From positions 1,045,223 through 1,109,222 of the forward strand of contig NW_017265135.1 of NCBI RefSeq assembly GCF_001638985.1: a stretch of 64,000 nucleotides of DNA. The letters are read 5' to 3'. Shown here piece after piece: positions 21,966 through 35,514 of this stretch. The number at the start of each line of letters is the position of its first letter. The stretch's first letter is position 1. The DNA is from Phycomyces blakesleeanus NRRL 1555(-) (Eukaryota; Mucoromycota; Mucoromycetes; Mucorales; Phycomycetaceae). A program made the position numbers and the translations under genes. The notes beneath the pieces are model-generated. The model was not told where the DNA came from. It saw nothing but the letters and a program-made list of their open reading frames with translations, and did no database searches.

Positions 21966-22254
21966 TCATGGTTGTTCACAGGTACCGTACACAGCCCCGT
22001 TGTAACGTCGACAATAAAGGCCGTCCAAACAAACCAGATTCTGTGAGCATTCTATAAATGAAAGGCATATAAATAAGTGTAGGGATATTACTCTGCCAAA
22101 TCCAATGTGTGTTTACACAAAGTAATAATACTATTTCTATTGTTTTGGTTTACAAACTCTTACCGTTGTGTAGTGTACGGAGATTTGGTAAATCGACTGC
22201 CTGAGTAGAGATAACAGCAGATAGTACCAAGAGCACAGAGATGAGCCACTTCAT
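21966..22254 (-). CDS. small secreted cysteine-rich protein, two exons, 58 aa
   Basis: Exon 1 (22254-22164) encodes a signal peptide (MKWLISVLLVLSAVISTQA) and a short linker. A GT-AG intron of 112 nt (22163-22052) follows, and exon 2 (22051-21966) encodes a mature part with four cysteines in the pattern C-x5-C-x5-C-x9-C (it begins ECSQNLVCLDGLYC and ends GTCEQP). The join is in phase and the stop is TGA. The mature peptide is only about 39 residues. The spacing of the first three cysteines resembles small secreted peptides common in fungi, but I do not recognise a named family and assign no function. It is too short and split to appear as a long open frame. Confidence 0.68.
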
Positions 22255-23221
22255 TTGATTATATGGGCTATATGTATTTATAGAATAAAAGATGATAAAG
22301 ATGAAGAAGAAGAAAAGATGTTCAACAGAATGATATTTTCAAATATTTTATTCTTATTACTGGTATTGCACTTTTGATTTTATACCTGTAATTTCTATAA
22401 ATCAAATGTATTAAATACTAATACTAATTTGGTCTTTTCGAATGCATTGACTACATCGACTACATTGAAACAAGAATTTTGAAGGCAACTGTACTGCAAG
22501 GTGTTCCATTAGCTTTTTTTTAGTACATATATATTTTTGATATCCATGATCTTGAGACATCAATAATATATCGTGTACGACATCTTCACCTATACCCAGC
22601 CATATATCTGTATGTATATTTATAATTCAAATTAAGTGCACAGGTAATATTCTACAAACCCCCTTTTTCATTTTTCTTTAAAGAATAAACAACAACAGCT
22701 AATAGTAATAGCTGGCGAGTGTAATTGTGTTTCCAAAATACCTTAGTCTATTTTCTTATTATTATCTTCAACGTCTTTTTACAAAGCTGCTTTTATGTAG
22801 TTGTATTGGTTATTCTGATACTTGGTCTTGTATTCCTATAAAATAAGTCTATATATGTACATAATCATAATTCATTCCAAAAATATATAATTTCTCTTTA
22901 TAAATATAACTACAAAATACAAATATTCTTGATTTGGATCATTATGCACTTCATTTATGATTTTCATTTACACAGCATTTAAGCCTCTTTTTCTGTTTTA
23001 TTTTATTTTGACTTATCTCAAACCAGTATATATATATAGAATATTTATAATACAAGGCAGAGAAAAAAAAAGAAAAGAAAAATAATCATGTGATTATTAT
23101 ATTGTCACCATCCCCTTCACAAGCAAACAGGTAACTGAAAAATATGATTTAAGAAAATAAAGATCAAGATCATTCTTATAAGAAATGCATCTATGTGTAG
23201 GTGTAAGGAGATTACTATTCT
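22255..23221. other. noncoding stretch between small secreted protein and COG1
   Basis: I see no gene. The sequence is AT-rich and serves as the upstream region of the secreted peptide (minus) and the downstream region of COG1. Confidence 0.6.
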
Positions 23222-26200
23222 CTACCATGCTCTAGAGGCATGGGTCAATTGACCTATAGGTAAGAGTGTAAATCGAGTGGTTGTGGAGACCATAGGAAGT
23301 ACATTGGGTTGGTTCTGCTGGACCAGTCCTTTGGTTACTGCCTTGTTACTATACAAATCATAAAGCATAAAATATAACAGATTAAATATTCAAATAATCC
23401 CCGAGTAAATAGATGGTAAGTTATTGCTGCTACACATAGCTATAAACTCTACATTTCATTATATACGTGAATTTGCTTACCTCTCAAATATTTCTCCATT
23501 GGAGCATGCAAGTGTGTGCAAGAACAATGTCTGCTTTAAATAAAACCGCTCTATCCGAACATCAAAGTGGGGAGAAAATGCAGCCCAGTTGATTGGATCA
23601 ATCTAAACATTATTTGTAGTCAATCAATTGAGTAAGTATTACGATGGACATATAAAATAAAACGTAAGCTTTACAAACAAACACACACACACACACAGGT
23701 ATATATATATATTACTAATGATGATAAAAGAAATCTTACATGTTTCTTAACGTTATCAAGATTAAGCCGTCCTCCTTGGCGTAGTACAAATCCCATGAAT
23801 TGTAAATCAAACATCAACTGGAGTGCACCTCTTTCTGTCATTACTCGATCTTCCAAAAACACATCAAGTGTCTCTTGCAATACAGCTAATAATTGATTAA
23901 CAAGCGTCTGTACAACCTTCTGTAGCATTGAAAAATCAAAGTTAAAAACAAAAGCGAAAATAAGTATATGGAGAACTTACTTTGTTCAGCAGCATCATCT
24001 GGATACGTTGCATTTCCTCACAAACACTAAACAGGGCCCGTACAGTTGGGTGTGTTGCCTGGCTTGGTAAAGGGCCCTCTCTCTGTTCTTCTTTGTCCTC
24101 TTCTGTGTCTTCCCACAACATAACTGCTGCACAGTGATCATCCCATGCTGTATTCTTGAGTGCCCCATCAACCAATATTTCAAAACAACTAGCCACCCTT
24201 TTGACCCAGGGAGTATGCGCCTCCTCGAATAACCGCATAAAATCATTTTGCAGACCAGTGTAGCTTGGATCTAATTTAGTATTTAGTATTTAGTATACAA
24301 TATTATAATGGCAATTACACATTTATATATTCTTGGCTTTATTTTTAAAAAATGGTTTCAAGGAGATCTTGGAATGACGTTTGAAGGTTGTATGTACTAT
24401 ATTTTACCTTTATCGATTGCACTACGAAGCTTAAGGCTTGAAAGAGTGGTGAGGGCCAATGGAAGAGATTGGGAATGCTGAGCCAAAGACCGGGCCAATC
24501 TACCGATCAATAATGATGCATCACTCGCTAAGCGAATAAACACATTCATATATATGTACATTTTGAAACTTTGTTATTATCGCTATTATTATTTAGTGAT
24601 CAAATTTTAATTTTTAATTTTTTTTTACCTTTCTTGTTGTCTTTCCATTCGGTTACTTGGTTTAATAAGGCACGTAGACTTGAGCAATATTGAGATATGG
24701 CTTGTATAACGTTTGATTGAAAGTAAGACCAGAGTTGCTGAGTACTCCTTAGTCATCAACAAAACAAAAAGGAAAGGCGCAAGATAAAGTCAATGGTTTA
24801 GATGATTGGATTATTGCAAGACAGTAGCAACATCAACAACAACACTAAGAAAACATATCTTGCCTTACTTTTTAGCATCAAACGAGTCTTGGCTGGCAAA
24901 TGATGCATGAGCCTCCTGGTCTTTACGGATAGTGTCCAACGTAGTCTCAAACGCATTATATCCTTGCTCAATCCACGAAGTCTCGCCCTGGGCCAACTTG
25001 GTGAGAGTAAGTTTGAATGCACCCATGTCTGCAACAGAAGATAGACTCAGCAAACTATCGGATGCTGCGGACCGAGACTTATTGGAAGGCCAGAGGGATG
25101 TTGAGAAATCTCCACCTAGCAAAAGAAACAAACAAACAAACACACAGATACATATGCAGATAATGAGACAACCTTGCGCTACAGTTGAGAGGGGGTGGGG
25201 AGATTTGGAAGGAAAATAAAAACTGAGAATGAGTTTCTCTCAACTTTCTCCCTGTCTCCTTACATTGCTTAGTGACCAGAGATGGTGAAAGAATGATCGT
25301 GGGCTGATCGGACAAGGTTTTGAGAGCTTTGTCAATCAAATGTTTTGCATGCCCATCGAACGAATCTTTAAACAGGCAATCCCACAACGAATAAGAGTGA
25401 CCTAGTACACGGGAACATACTTGCTTCCAAGACGAGTCTTGAGATTCAAGTAGTTGCCACACCTTTGAACGAGCCTGCACCAGCTTGTGCTGGGTATCCA
25501 GAGGCCCAAGCATTTCCGGTAGTGGGCTTGTCAGTACATTTTGTATTTCTTTAAGCCACTCTTCAGCCATCTGCCGGATTGAGCCAAGATCCAAAGGATC
25601 ATCTGCCAATGTGGGCGTGTACTGCTGTACCGATTCTGGCAAGTATCGTACCAAGAGATGCGCGTTTGTACTAGGCGAAAATACAGACGTGATCGCAGGC
25701 AAGGGGGTATTGTTAGGAGACGAAGGGTTTGGAAGAGAAAAATTTGTTTCCATGTCGCGGGCATATAATTCAAAGGCGCTGGGGGAGCTAGTAAACGCAA
25801 TAGTGTCAATGTGTGCAAGCGTGCGTTGGATGGCGTATATGATGTCTCGCAAATGGGAACCAAGACGCTGCTCAGCTGTTTCGGCTACAGAAGACTTAAG
25901 AGAAGTATGGATTGTGTCTTTAATTCCCTGAGTACGCATCCTAAACAGTTCTTCTAGACTTGTTGTATAAGTCCTTTGATCCAGTAGCATTAATACCAAA
26001 AGGTCTTCTGCTACATGCTTTTATACCAGCACACACACACAGAAAATGAATTTAGGTTGTTCGTTAATTTTCTGTTTTACATATACAATAGCCAGAATTT
26101 TCTTTCTTACTTCACCAGATTGTTCTGTAACTCGTAAATGAAGTGTGGCTTTGTGCACAATCTGAGGCATAAAGAAGTTTATGGCATCCCATTGGCGGCG

Positions 26201-27452
26201 AATAACTGGAAACGCAGCCTGATTACAACCATATAAGTATAAATATACATATACATTTTACCAAAGAAGAAAAAATCCAATCGTACGCTTATTTTCTCTC
26301 TATCGCTCTATTTCTATTTTAACTTACATTTGTATCAACAGGTTTGCAGTCAGATTCTTCCAAGAGGTAATCATGAACTACTTTTGCGAGTGTGTACAAT
26401 CGGCCTGCTTGTAGATATCGGTGATGTTCTAATGCGTGCCATATCTAACAGTTGTAAGGTACGTGTGTATATACATATGCGTGCATATATTTGTATTTAA
26501 CGATTTTGGTATTTTATTTATATCTTGCGGTTTTCATCCACTAATGTTTATTTCATCTTCAATTCATGAATCTTGCTTTTCTCTCTCCAAAATTGCTTTA
26601 TTATAACAGTAACAGTAATAATAATAGTAATTATGTATATACGTGCGTGTGTAGGTGGGTACGAAACGTAAAATTCTCTAAAGCTTACTTGTTCAGGTAC
26701 GTCTGCCAGTGACTTAATTAATGCAGCCAATGTGTACACTGGACGCTGTTGTCGACCTTAAATTTAAGTTGATAAATATACATACATACATACATACAAA
26801 CATTTAATAGCTATTTTCTCTTTTTATTTTACTTGTATCTTTAAACATACCATACACACATATACGCATTTATCTATGTATATATGCATGTATATATATA
26901 TATATATATTACCTGTAACCGGGTGACTGTCCCGTACAAGAGCTGCTTTTTGTCGCACAGCATGACCATCACACACTGATTGCATTCGTCGCAACTTTTC
27001 TTGTATCTTGTTAGCATTCTTGCTCATTGCAATAATGCAATCAGCTGCTGAGATGAGATCTAGATATTGTTCACTAGAACAGGAGCAATAACAATGTACA
27101 TACAGTTGATCATGTAGTCGTTGGAAAATATAATGAGTTTGTTGTATTCATCGTTAAACCCCAATTTTATATACTCACCCAACTCTGGCTCGTAATTCTT
27201 TCTTTTGTGTCTCAATTGCCACTCTAATCAAACATGTTAATCAGCAATATATATATGTGTGTGGGTGTGTATTTAAAGAAATAGATAATAATAGTAGAAA
27301 ACTTTAAAAAACAAAGTATAAAAAAGTTGAAAGGCTTCAATATATTCTCATTACCGTGTCTTTTTTTCAAGGGACCGTACCTGAGCTATACTAGCTTGTG
27401 ATAGTACAGTGTCTGGGTCGCTGTTAAGCACGGCATCGTCCAAGATGACCAT
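23222..27452 (-). CDS. COG1: conserved oligomeric Golgi complex subunit 1 (COG1), about 14 exons
   Basis: COG1 is a lobe A subunit of the eight-protein tether that catches retrograde vesicles at the Golgi. The start at 27452 begins MVILDDAVLNSDPDTV. The family signature follows: VAIETQKKELRARVG joined to EQYLDLISAADCI and IAMSKNANKIQEKLRRM (about 26930-27230), matching the conserved N-terminal helical region of COG1/Vps51. Later exons include GRQQRPVYTLAALIKSLADV (26700-26760), AAFPVIRRQWDAINFFMPQI (26150-26220), a large exon at about 25264-26018, and exons at about 25116-24869, 24748-24628, 24528-24408, 24271-23980, 23921-23740 and 23605-23482. The last exon ends at TAG 23222. Protein length is about 850 residues, fitting fungal COG1. 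Individual splice sites are approximate apart from the first joins. Confidence 0.83.
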
Positions 27453-28227
27453 AATGTGAAAGTGTGAGTGAGTGAATGTATGTGTGTGTTTTAGAGATTG
27501 TCCAAAAGAAGACGTTCCAACCAGTCGGTCTCTTAATAATCTTTTTTCTTTCTTTCTATCGTTTCGTTCTTTTCAGTAACTAAATCAAATCAAATCAAGC
27601 CAAAAGTTTGTAGGATGAGGTTAATTGGTAGTTTATGAGAGAAAGTGTGGCTTGAGATTTGGAGGAGAGTTCTACTATGGTATAAGCACAATATTGAAAG
27701 TTCTTGTATCTAAAGAATTTATATACTGCCATGCTAACGATGATAATATTAGTAAGTACGGCACCAATACATATTTTATTGCTGTATTCTACACTTCATA
27801 ACACACTGTTTGTGGGACTGTGCTTAATATTTTAGACCACTGGATATTAACTGACCACTAGAAAAGAGTATGAAAAGAAAAGAATACATTAAATGCTTTT
27901 ATTTTAATATAACGAAATAAAGTGTATGAATAATATATATGTTTATATGCTTATAGCAACATAGACAAAGAGAAAGAATCAAGGGAAGAAACCTTGTAAA
28001 ATTTTAAGTGTGAATGCGAGTTGTAAGATTAGGAATTATTGAGCTGAAGAAGTAAATAAATAGATAAATAAATAAATAGGTAAATAGGTAGGTAAGTGAG
28101 TAAATAGGTAAATAGGTAAATAGAAATAAAGAAAAGAGGTGAAAGGGAAGAGGATATTTGTAATGAACATCAATAAATAATCTATATCAATGAATAAAGG
28201 AATAAGACAAGATAAAGTAAGGTAGTA
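27453..28227. other. intergenic region upstream of COG1
   Basis: There is no gene. It contains a degenerate TAGGTAAA-type repeat at about 28045-28125. Confidence 0.6.
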
Positions 28228-31200
28228 TTATTCTTCAATTTCTTGAATGGTATCATTGTCTATGCCATTATCCGCATGTGATCTCTCAGACTCATACATT
28301 TCCTTGCGTTTATCCATGCTTTTTTCAAGGGCGTCGCAATAGTTTTGGTACTTGATGATTTCGTGCAGCATGTATTTTGATTTTGATTCCCAGTTGGACA
28401 ACACCTTTGCGTGGTTCTGACTCTTTGCAGGAAACTTGAAAAAATAATAATATTAATATTAATATCATTATCATTTTTTTTGTAATAAAGATAAAAGTAA
28501 AGAAGAAGAACTGGTAAAAAGCTATATTAAACAAGTATATATGTATGCTTGTTTTCTCACCTTTATAAGAATCTTCTTTTTTAATTCACGGTGTTCATTA
28601 ATATCACTGTTGAGTGTCGAGAGATGTTTCTGAAGAGAGTCGTACTGCTCTTTTTCGTTAAGAGGACTGGCAACCATTGGTGGAGCAGGTGGTTTCCAAT
28701 CATAAATCGTCACAGCATCAGGATCAGACAGAGCACTTCCGGTAGGAACACGCTCAATTGTGTCGAGATCCAGAAAGACGTCGTTGAGACATGAATTCCA
28801 TCCATACTCCATGTTGCTTACACCACCAGGAAGAGGCTCTTTACTCTCGCGTGCAGCCCAGTAGTTGGCTGTGGCTACCCACTCATTTACTTGTTCTTGT
28901 GAGGCAGCTTGAAACAAATACACTCCTCCATTAGGCTGCTGAATAGCAAAAACATGAGGTCTTTGGCGGTTGTATCCAGGAGGTGGTAAGACATTAGAGA
29001 GTGTGTGAGAAAATTGGATTGTACCCAATAGCTGTGAATGAGACTGAAATAATAATAAAAAAATAGTGAGACTTTTTTAAACAAAACAACACAAAAACAG
29101 CCCAACAATATCAAATGTCTTTAAAATTTGGTTGTTGACTTACGGCCCATTTATTCCCCACTTGCCCACTAGAAAAGGAGGCTGTCGCAGATTGTTTGGT
29201 AATAGAATCAGCAAAACTGGTAAAGCTTGCACTGCTGGCCCGCAGCATCGACCGTCTTTCAACTTCTCCAGAGTTATGAAGAGCGTACATTTTGATCTCT
29301 CCTTGGCCAATTGTCACAAAGATCTCTCTCCACTCACGATGCTTGGCCTTGTGTGTTGCACTCTCTAGTAAATGTTTGCGAATCAAGACACCTTCTTTGA
29401 GATAAGGCGGCTGGGAAGCAAACAAGGCCGAGCCATGAGTGTGCATAAATTGAACCATAGGGGGCTGTGGCGTCAGTTTTCGAGACTGACTCAAGGTGCG
29501 AGTGGTGACAAAAGATCCCATCGAAGTAGCCGAGGCAACCGAAGAAAATGAGTCTCGGCGTGGAGAACGGGGTGGTGGAGGTGGCGAAGATGATCGCATA
29601 ACAGCTGCACTAACGCTTGTTTTGAGCTGTATGTCTTCTGGTAAAGTGCTTTCGCGCGTGCTCTTGCGAATCATCCCATTAACACTACGCTTCATGTCGG
29701 CAACACGCCTTCCACCTAAAATACTGCTTCGCTTCTCGAGAGTATGACCAGGTGCTGATAGTGGTTGTAAGATTTGGTGGTGTTTTACTGACACATACAT
29801 ATCCTAAAATATTATAATAAGTAACTTCGTACTAATGTAACAGAAACGCTTTACTTTATTTTAAATTATTAATATTACTACTGTTTACCTTGAGCCATAT
29901 TTCCATATCTGCCTCCCACGCTTTTTCGTCAGAAACTCCACGACGTTGTTTGTTGTCACTTATTTTCTGTTCGTGAATTGTGCTCATTGTGTTCTTTACA
30001 AACGCTTGTCGAGTCATTCGGGCATAGTTTCCTTGTGCCACATGAAGATCAGTGTTAAGAAGCAAAAGAGAGTAAACCACAGCATAAACAATATCTAATG
30101 CATTTTTAATAAATATATTAATAATATGTTTTGGGGCGTGAGGTATCAATTGATATATATTTGCATACCTGCACTTCCAAATATACATCTTGGATTGCAT
30201 GCCCAGTATCGTTGGGCAAACACTTCTAGAATACGATCAATCTGCTGAGCTTCGGCTTTAAAATAAAGCTTACTGCACAATTTACTAAATAATATATATA
30301 TATATATATAATATAAAAGATTTTATTCGAATTATTGTCATTGGCATTGTCATTGTCATTATCATTGTCATTGTTTCTTTGCCTATTTATTTGCGTCTAT
30401 CTGTCCATATGTCTCTTTTTTTAACTTACCGAAAGGCTCCGTCAAGGCGCATTCGAGAGAATTGGAAGTTATTAAGATAGTAATACAATGCCTTGCTGTT
30501 TGTTGTTTGACCTAACCACTCTGCCATACGCTCCTTGGGCACAAATGTCGCATCTTCTTCCCAAAGCCGTTTGGCAGCCTCTTTGGCTTCTGTATCGGCA
30601 TCTAAATTTTCGATCGACGATTCACTTGTGGTAGTGTTTGTACTAATACTGGAATCGCTAGGAGATGTATTTGTGCGTGGATCTCTCACAAGTGCAACAT
30701 GGCTAGTCTGGTGTGTCCAAGATTCTTGCAGAAATACATCTAGATAGCTGTGTGATCCGGCACGCTCATGGGTAAGATTCTCTTTGCTTGGAATTGGGGG
30801 TAGAGGCTGATGTTGAATCGGGAGATGAATCTCCGGGATTTTTACGACGGACGGAGTGGTGTTTGTGTTTGTAGAAGTGGTATTGATGGTTGAACTAGTA
30901 ACAGTAGCAGTAGCAGTAGCAGTAGCAGTAGCAGTAGTAAATGTAGGAGCAGAAACGGAAATAAACATTGGAATCGTATTGGTACTTCCGCTAGTCTTGA
31001 CTTTAGAAACTTGTGCAGGCAGAGAAGTAGGGGAGTCACTTGTGGAACTAGTTGCACCAGAAGATGAAGGTGGGAGCGGTAAAGGTACTTCCTCGGCAAA
31101 ACTCTTTGAAGGATTAATTTGTCGTTTCGGAGCACTTCCACTTTGCCTTTTCCAATTTAGCATCGCTGCTGCAAGATCCTCAGGCGGACGACTGTTGCGT

Positions 31201-32542
31201 CTTTGTTGGATTTTACTATTTGGATTGGGCATTACACTAAACATCAGTCCACCCGCACTACCAAAATGTCCACCACTCAGCCGTTTTGCCAAGGTTGCCT
31301 CTTTTTTCTCCCGTTCCACATCCTCCTGAGATGGCCCTGTAGCATCTACAAACAAATCATCATCATCATCATCGTCGTCGTCATCGTCATCGTCATCATC
31401 ATCATCAACGTTTTCGTCAGAGTCACTTCCGTCAGGGGAATCAGGTACCAGACGTGCCCCATGGCGCGGATTGACATTTTGTTGAACAATCTCTGCAAGT
31501 GTTTTTTTATCAATTTGTTTCTGGGTGGGTGTATCAGCCGTATCTTCCTCCTCATCCTCCTCTTCTTCATTGCCGTTTTTGCTTTCCTGGCCTCGAGCCT
31601 CGTTTTCTTCTATTTCTGCTACAATAATTTCATTTGAGTCATCCTCATCCTCATCGTCGTCGTCTTTTTCATCTCCATTTTTTGGCTCAATATATGCAAT
31701 GTCTGTGGAATGATAAGATTCCGCAAAAGTACTATATATAGAATATGATCCTGATGATTTGCGTGTAGATGCTTGAGACCACCGGGAAGGCTGTTCTTCT
31801 GGTGAGGAGGGACAGGCAGTAGTTACCGGAACTGGCTGGGATATAGAAGCTGTGATTGGGATCTGAGGTAAAGTGTCTCTATAGCTTGATCGTTGTTTGT
31901 AGACAGATGGTGTACGGGAGCGATAGTCGGCTTGTATTGGTGGTTCTGGTGTTAGAGTTGGGGGTTCGGGGGTCAGGATTGGGCTCGAAAGACTCTGGGG
32001 TGGAGGAGGTGCGAGTGGAATATTATGATGCATGCGAGACGACCTGATAGAGTTGTGAGAGGCAGGACTGGCTACTGGTATAGGTCGAACCTGAGGTTGT
32101 AAATCCAGAATATCTTCTTCTACTGCCTGTTTTGGAGTAATTATATATTTTTATTTTCTTTTGTAACTATTATGTTTTTGAAGTTACCATTCCAAATTTC
32201 TTAAATAGACGACCAAAGCCTAGTAGAGTGCCTTTTGTGTTAGGCTAGTAGAGAAAGTTAAAATAAGCGCTTTTGAATTAAGAATACTGACTAGGAATAT
32301 ACCTTGCGATGATGGTCATCTAATGATCCTTCGAGAGATGAGGTCTTGTGTCTAGTGTCATGATCGGTTGTTTCGTAGTGATCTTGGTTATCGTTAATGG
32401 AGCGAGTGGTTCGGGGATGAGACTGGTTGATGTCGGCATGCCCAAATCGTGCAAACATTGTCTTTCTGTCTTGTGAAGGGCGATGGTGGTGGTCGTCTTT
32501 TGAAGGTGGGATAATGCGAGAATTAGGTACCATAGTGGACAT
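28228..32542 (-). CDS. Sec7-PH domain Arf guanine nucleotide exchange factor (Syt1/EFA6-like), eight exons
   Basis: Exons 32542-32303, 32244-32188, 32126-30430, 30284-30169, 30094-29889, 29803-29144, 29043-28561 and 28434-28228 join in phase to 1221 residues. The long third exon is low complexity, with Pro/Ser-rich stretches and long acidic runs (Asp run near 31350-31405). The Sec7 domain follows: RMRLDGAFR, then KAEAQQIDRILEVFAQRYW and VVYSLLLLNTDLHVAQGNYA. The Glu of EAQQIDR corresponds to the catalytic glutamic finger that displaces nucleotide from Arf. A PH domain (EGVLIRKHLLES to ATANYWAARESKEPL) should bind phosphoinositides; the NYWAAR ending is typical of the PH_9 type in EFA6 and yeast Syt1/Yel1. 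A short coiled coil ends the protein. It should act on Arf at the plasma membrane or Golgi; which Arf is not shown. Confidence 0.87.
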
Positions 32543-32985
32543 ATGCTGGTAAGTGTAGATAGATAATAGAAATAAGAATAAATATAAAACAAAACAAAAC
32601 AAAGTAAATAAAATAAAAAATATATAGAGAGAGAAAGAGAGAAAGAGAAAGAAAGCCGATTGGATTCATTTCATACTCTTCACTAATAAAACAGACGGGC
32701 GCGTTTATTCAGGTTACACACCATGGCACAGGGTGGTGTTGAATTTGATACTTTTGGAGAATTGCCACATGGCTTAAACTAAATCTCACTTTATGCGGGG
32801 CCATTTCCTGATCTGGTAGGATTTGGCTTCCTTGAACTAAGATGATATTCGCATTGTCAAAACAGCTAATTTACACAGTGATTAATGTAAGTCAAGTCCA
32901 TTCTTTGCCCTCAGGTTAGTTGGTTTATTATCATAAGAAGATATTAGAAAAAGGAAGGAAAAGAAGAAGAATAAGAAGCATTGTT
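32543..32985. other. intergenic region between Sec7-PH gene and NPL4
   Basis: There is no gene. GA-rich repeats lie just upstream of the Sec7-PH start (about 32620-32655). Confidence 0.6.
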
Positions 32986-35514
32986 TTAATCAGACAAAGG
33001 AAGTCCACACATATCACAATTTTCCTGTCCTCCGGGATTCGAATATGTACAGTAGCGACATGCTACTCGAGCTTGAACAGCCGCTGGTACGCCTGAGCCA
33101 TGAGACGATGGCTGGCTATAATGTGGCGAGATATCTATCAAACACATTTTTTTTGTTTTAAATTAAAAATAATACCAATTAATTTAGTGAAATTCAGGCA
33201 CAACAAAACCCTCCAAATTTAGCTTTTATAGTTCATTTATTTTCTTTCTTCTTACCTGGTTCTCCAAGAGACATTTTCAGTGTTTTCCAACCAGAAGTGT
33301 GTTCTAACTCGAATGTACTTTGGCCAGGTTGGGTTGCAATTGAACACAATAGCCCAAACTCCTCATCACTCAGCACATTAGTCGATTTAATGGCACACAA
33401 TACATTGAAATCATTCAGACTCTGGGCAAGATCTCCATCTGTTTTTGACAAGTATTTAGCCAGTGCAGCCGTCTTTGACTGTCCTCCGGCCAGCTCATTC
33501 CACCCAGAAGCTTGGAATAATGGTGAAGGGATCTGAGGGAATCCATGTGTAACCTAAAGTGTAATAAACACGAAATCAAGATAATTTTTAATTAATATTC
33601 AAATATTTCTTTACACACACACACACATTACAGTTCCCTTTCCTTTCTATTTATCGGTTTAGCTATTGCTTACATTGACAAGGAGATATTCCACCGGGAA
33701 GGTAGGCTTGGCAGACTCCTTAACAACCACATTATACTTGTTTTTATACTTGTAAAACACTTCAGGCACATATCGCTCATGAGGAATGGATTCCTTGACA
33801 CGCATAACTGATGGTTTGCGACTAGCCTCCACAATTCCGGCTTCGTGCATTGCAACCAGACTATTGGAAACCTGGTATGCCGAAACATCCACATTTCCTT
33901 CCAAGTCCCCTGAAATCACACAACTCACAAATTTGGACCCAAAGTGCCCAGTAGCTGACTGCCGGGTTATATTGGGATGACGGCGTTGCATCTCTGCTGC
34001 AAACAAACATTCTTGGGATGACAAAAAGTACGAGTCACCATGACGCTTGACAAGTACCTTTCCTGTACCAGAACCATCATCAACCAGATCCGTAAACACC
34101 ATTCCTACCTGGACAAGTCCACACGCAGCAGCTACCTTATTCACTTGCTCTTCCTCAGCCCATGGCATGGCAACAGAAATACCATCCACGTGGTCTTCTT
34201 GAGTAGGCTCTACAATAGCCTCAACAACTGCCTTGATACCCAGAGGAACATCCAGATAGGGTTCGTAGCGGCCATATAGGTAGCCAAACCGCTGGCACCC
34301 AGATTTTCTCCACGCATTCAAAAAGTTATCTACAACAGAAGCCGATGAAAACTCTACATGATCTACCATACGGTAGGTCTGGCGTTGCAGTGTGATTGCA
34401 CTCGGTTGACATTTTGTGCAGATACCCTCGGGCCACGCAGCGTGGGCACCTGTACAAGGTACCTTGACAGTGTAATGGGCCTCTTCTAGAAGTGGCAACT
34501 TTTGCTGTGTTGTTGCTGAAGGGGCTTTTGTTTGTTGCGCAGCATCTATTTTACGCAAGTACGAGTGGAACGACATGTGCTTGATTTTGTTTTCTTCCAA
34601 ATAACCTGCATCGTATGGCTAAAATATACATACATATATATCGATCAAGCGAGTACACACAAATAATTTTTTTAAAAAGAGAATAAATGTGAGTTGCATT
34701 GTACAGATAACCAACGTACAGTAAGAGTAATAAAGCTATAAATATATACTTTACCTCGAGAGGCATGCAATAATCACACATTGCATGAGCACCATGACGG
34801 CAACTATTTAATCAATCGACCAAATTCTTAAATGACTCCATTTACTTCTTTCTTGAATGTACTATACGTCTTACAACTTGGTATCCTTGGAACGTTTAAT
34901 CAATCCTCGCTCCTTCTCTAAAAAGTTGTCGATATCGTCCTGTTTAACTGCGTCGCTGCCCGTTGTCGGTGTACTGTCTTTTGCAGTAGTTGTCGTAGCA
35001 GTCGTAGTAGTTGTAGAGGTTGTGGATGGAGGTGATGATTCTTTGTAAGACACGAAGAGCATACTGCCATGTCTACACAGTAATCATACTAAAATTAACA
35101 CAATGTACTTTACTCGCAAAGCAAAAATGTTAAATACTATTATTATTCTATTTACTGGAGATGAGCTTCTGAAATTGTCTTTGTGGCCATGTGGGAGATT
35201 GGTGTTGCGGATTCAGAATTAGGCTGTTCACCTAATGCGAGTGTAGAAACATCGTCTAACTTGAGTTCCGCTGCGATCTGCAGAAGTAAGAGGATATTTA
35301 GACTTTGAGAGTTTATGATGAGTAGTGAAAGGTAATACTTTTTGACCCAGTGTAGCGAATGTGTCCTTTGGATCGACTTGGACTCTAATCATGCCCTCCT
35401 TTGAACGAATACGAAGTAACTGTCATATAGTCGTGATTGTGAGTTGACGTTTAGAAAGTATATATATGTGTGTATGCCTTATAGTGATTTTATTTGGGTC
35501 TTTTTTCTCACCAT
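32986..35514 (-). CDS. NPL4: Npl4, ubiquitin-binding Cdc48/p97 cofactor
   Basis: Npl4 pairs with Ufd1 and Cdc48 to extract ubiquitinated proteins, for example in ERAD. The first coding exon is only the ATG (35514-35512). The next exon begins at 35419 and gives MLLRIRSKEGMIRV, the conserved Npl4 start with its ubiquitin-like fold. Zinc-finger residues CRHGAHAMCDYC (about 34750-34815) lead into KHMSFHSYLRK and the Mpr1/Pad1-like (catalytically dead) domain encoded mainly at 34617-33664 (FGYLYGRYEPYLDVPLGIKA, TGHFGSKFVSCVISGD). The C-terminal exon (about 33136-32986) encodes a RanBP2-type NZF finger with Cys pairs CRYC and CDMC, which binds ubiquitin in metazoan Npl4 and is absent from budding yeast Npl4. 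The total is about 620 residues. Middle splice sites are approximate. Confidence 0.92.
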
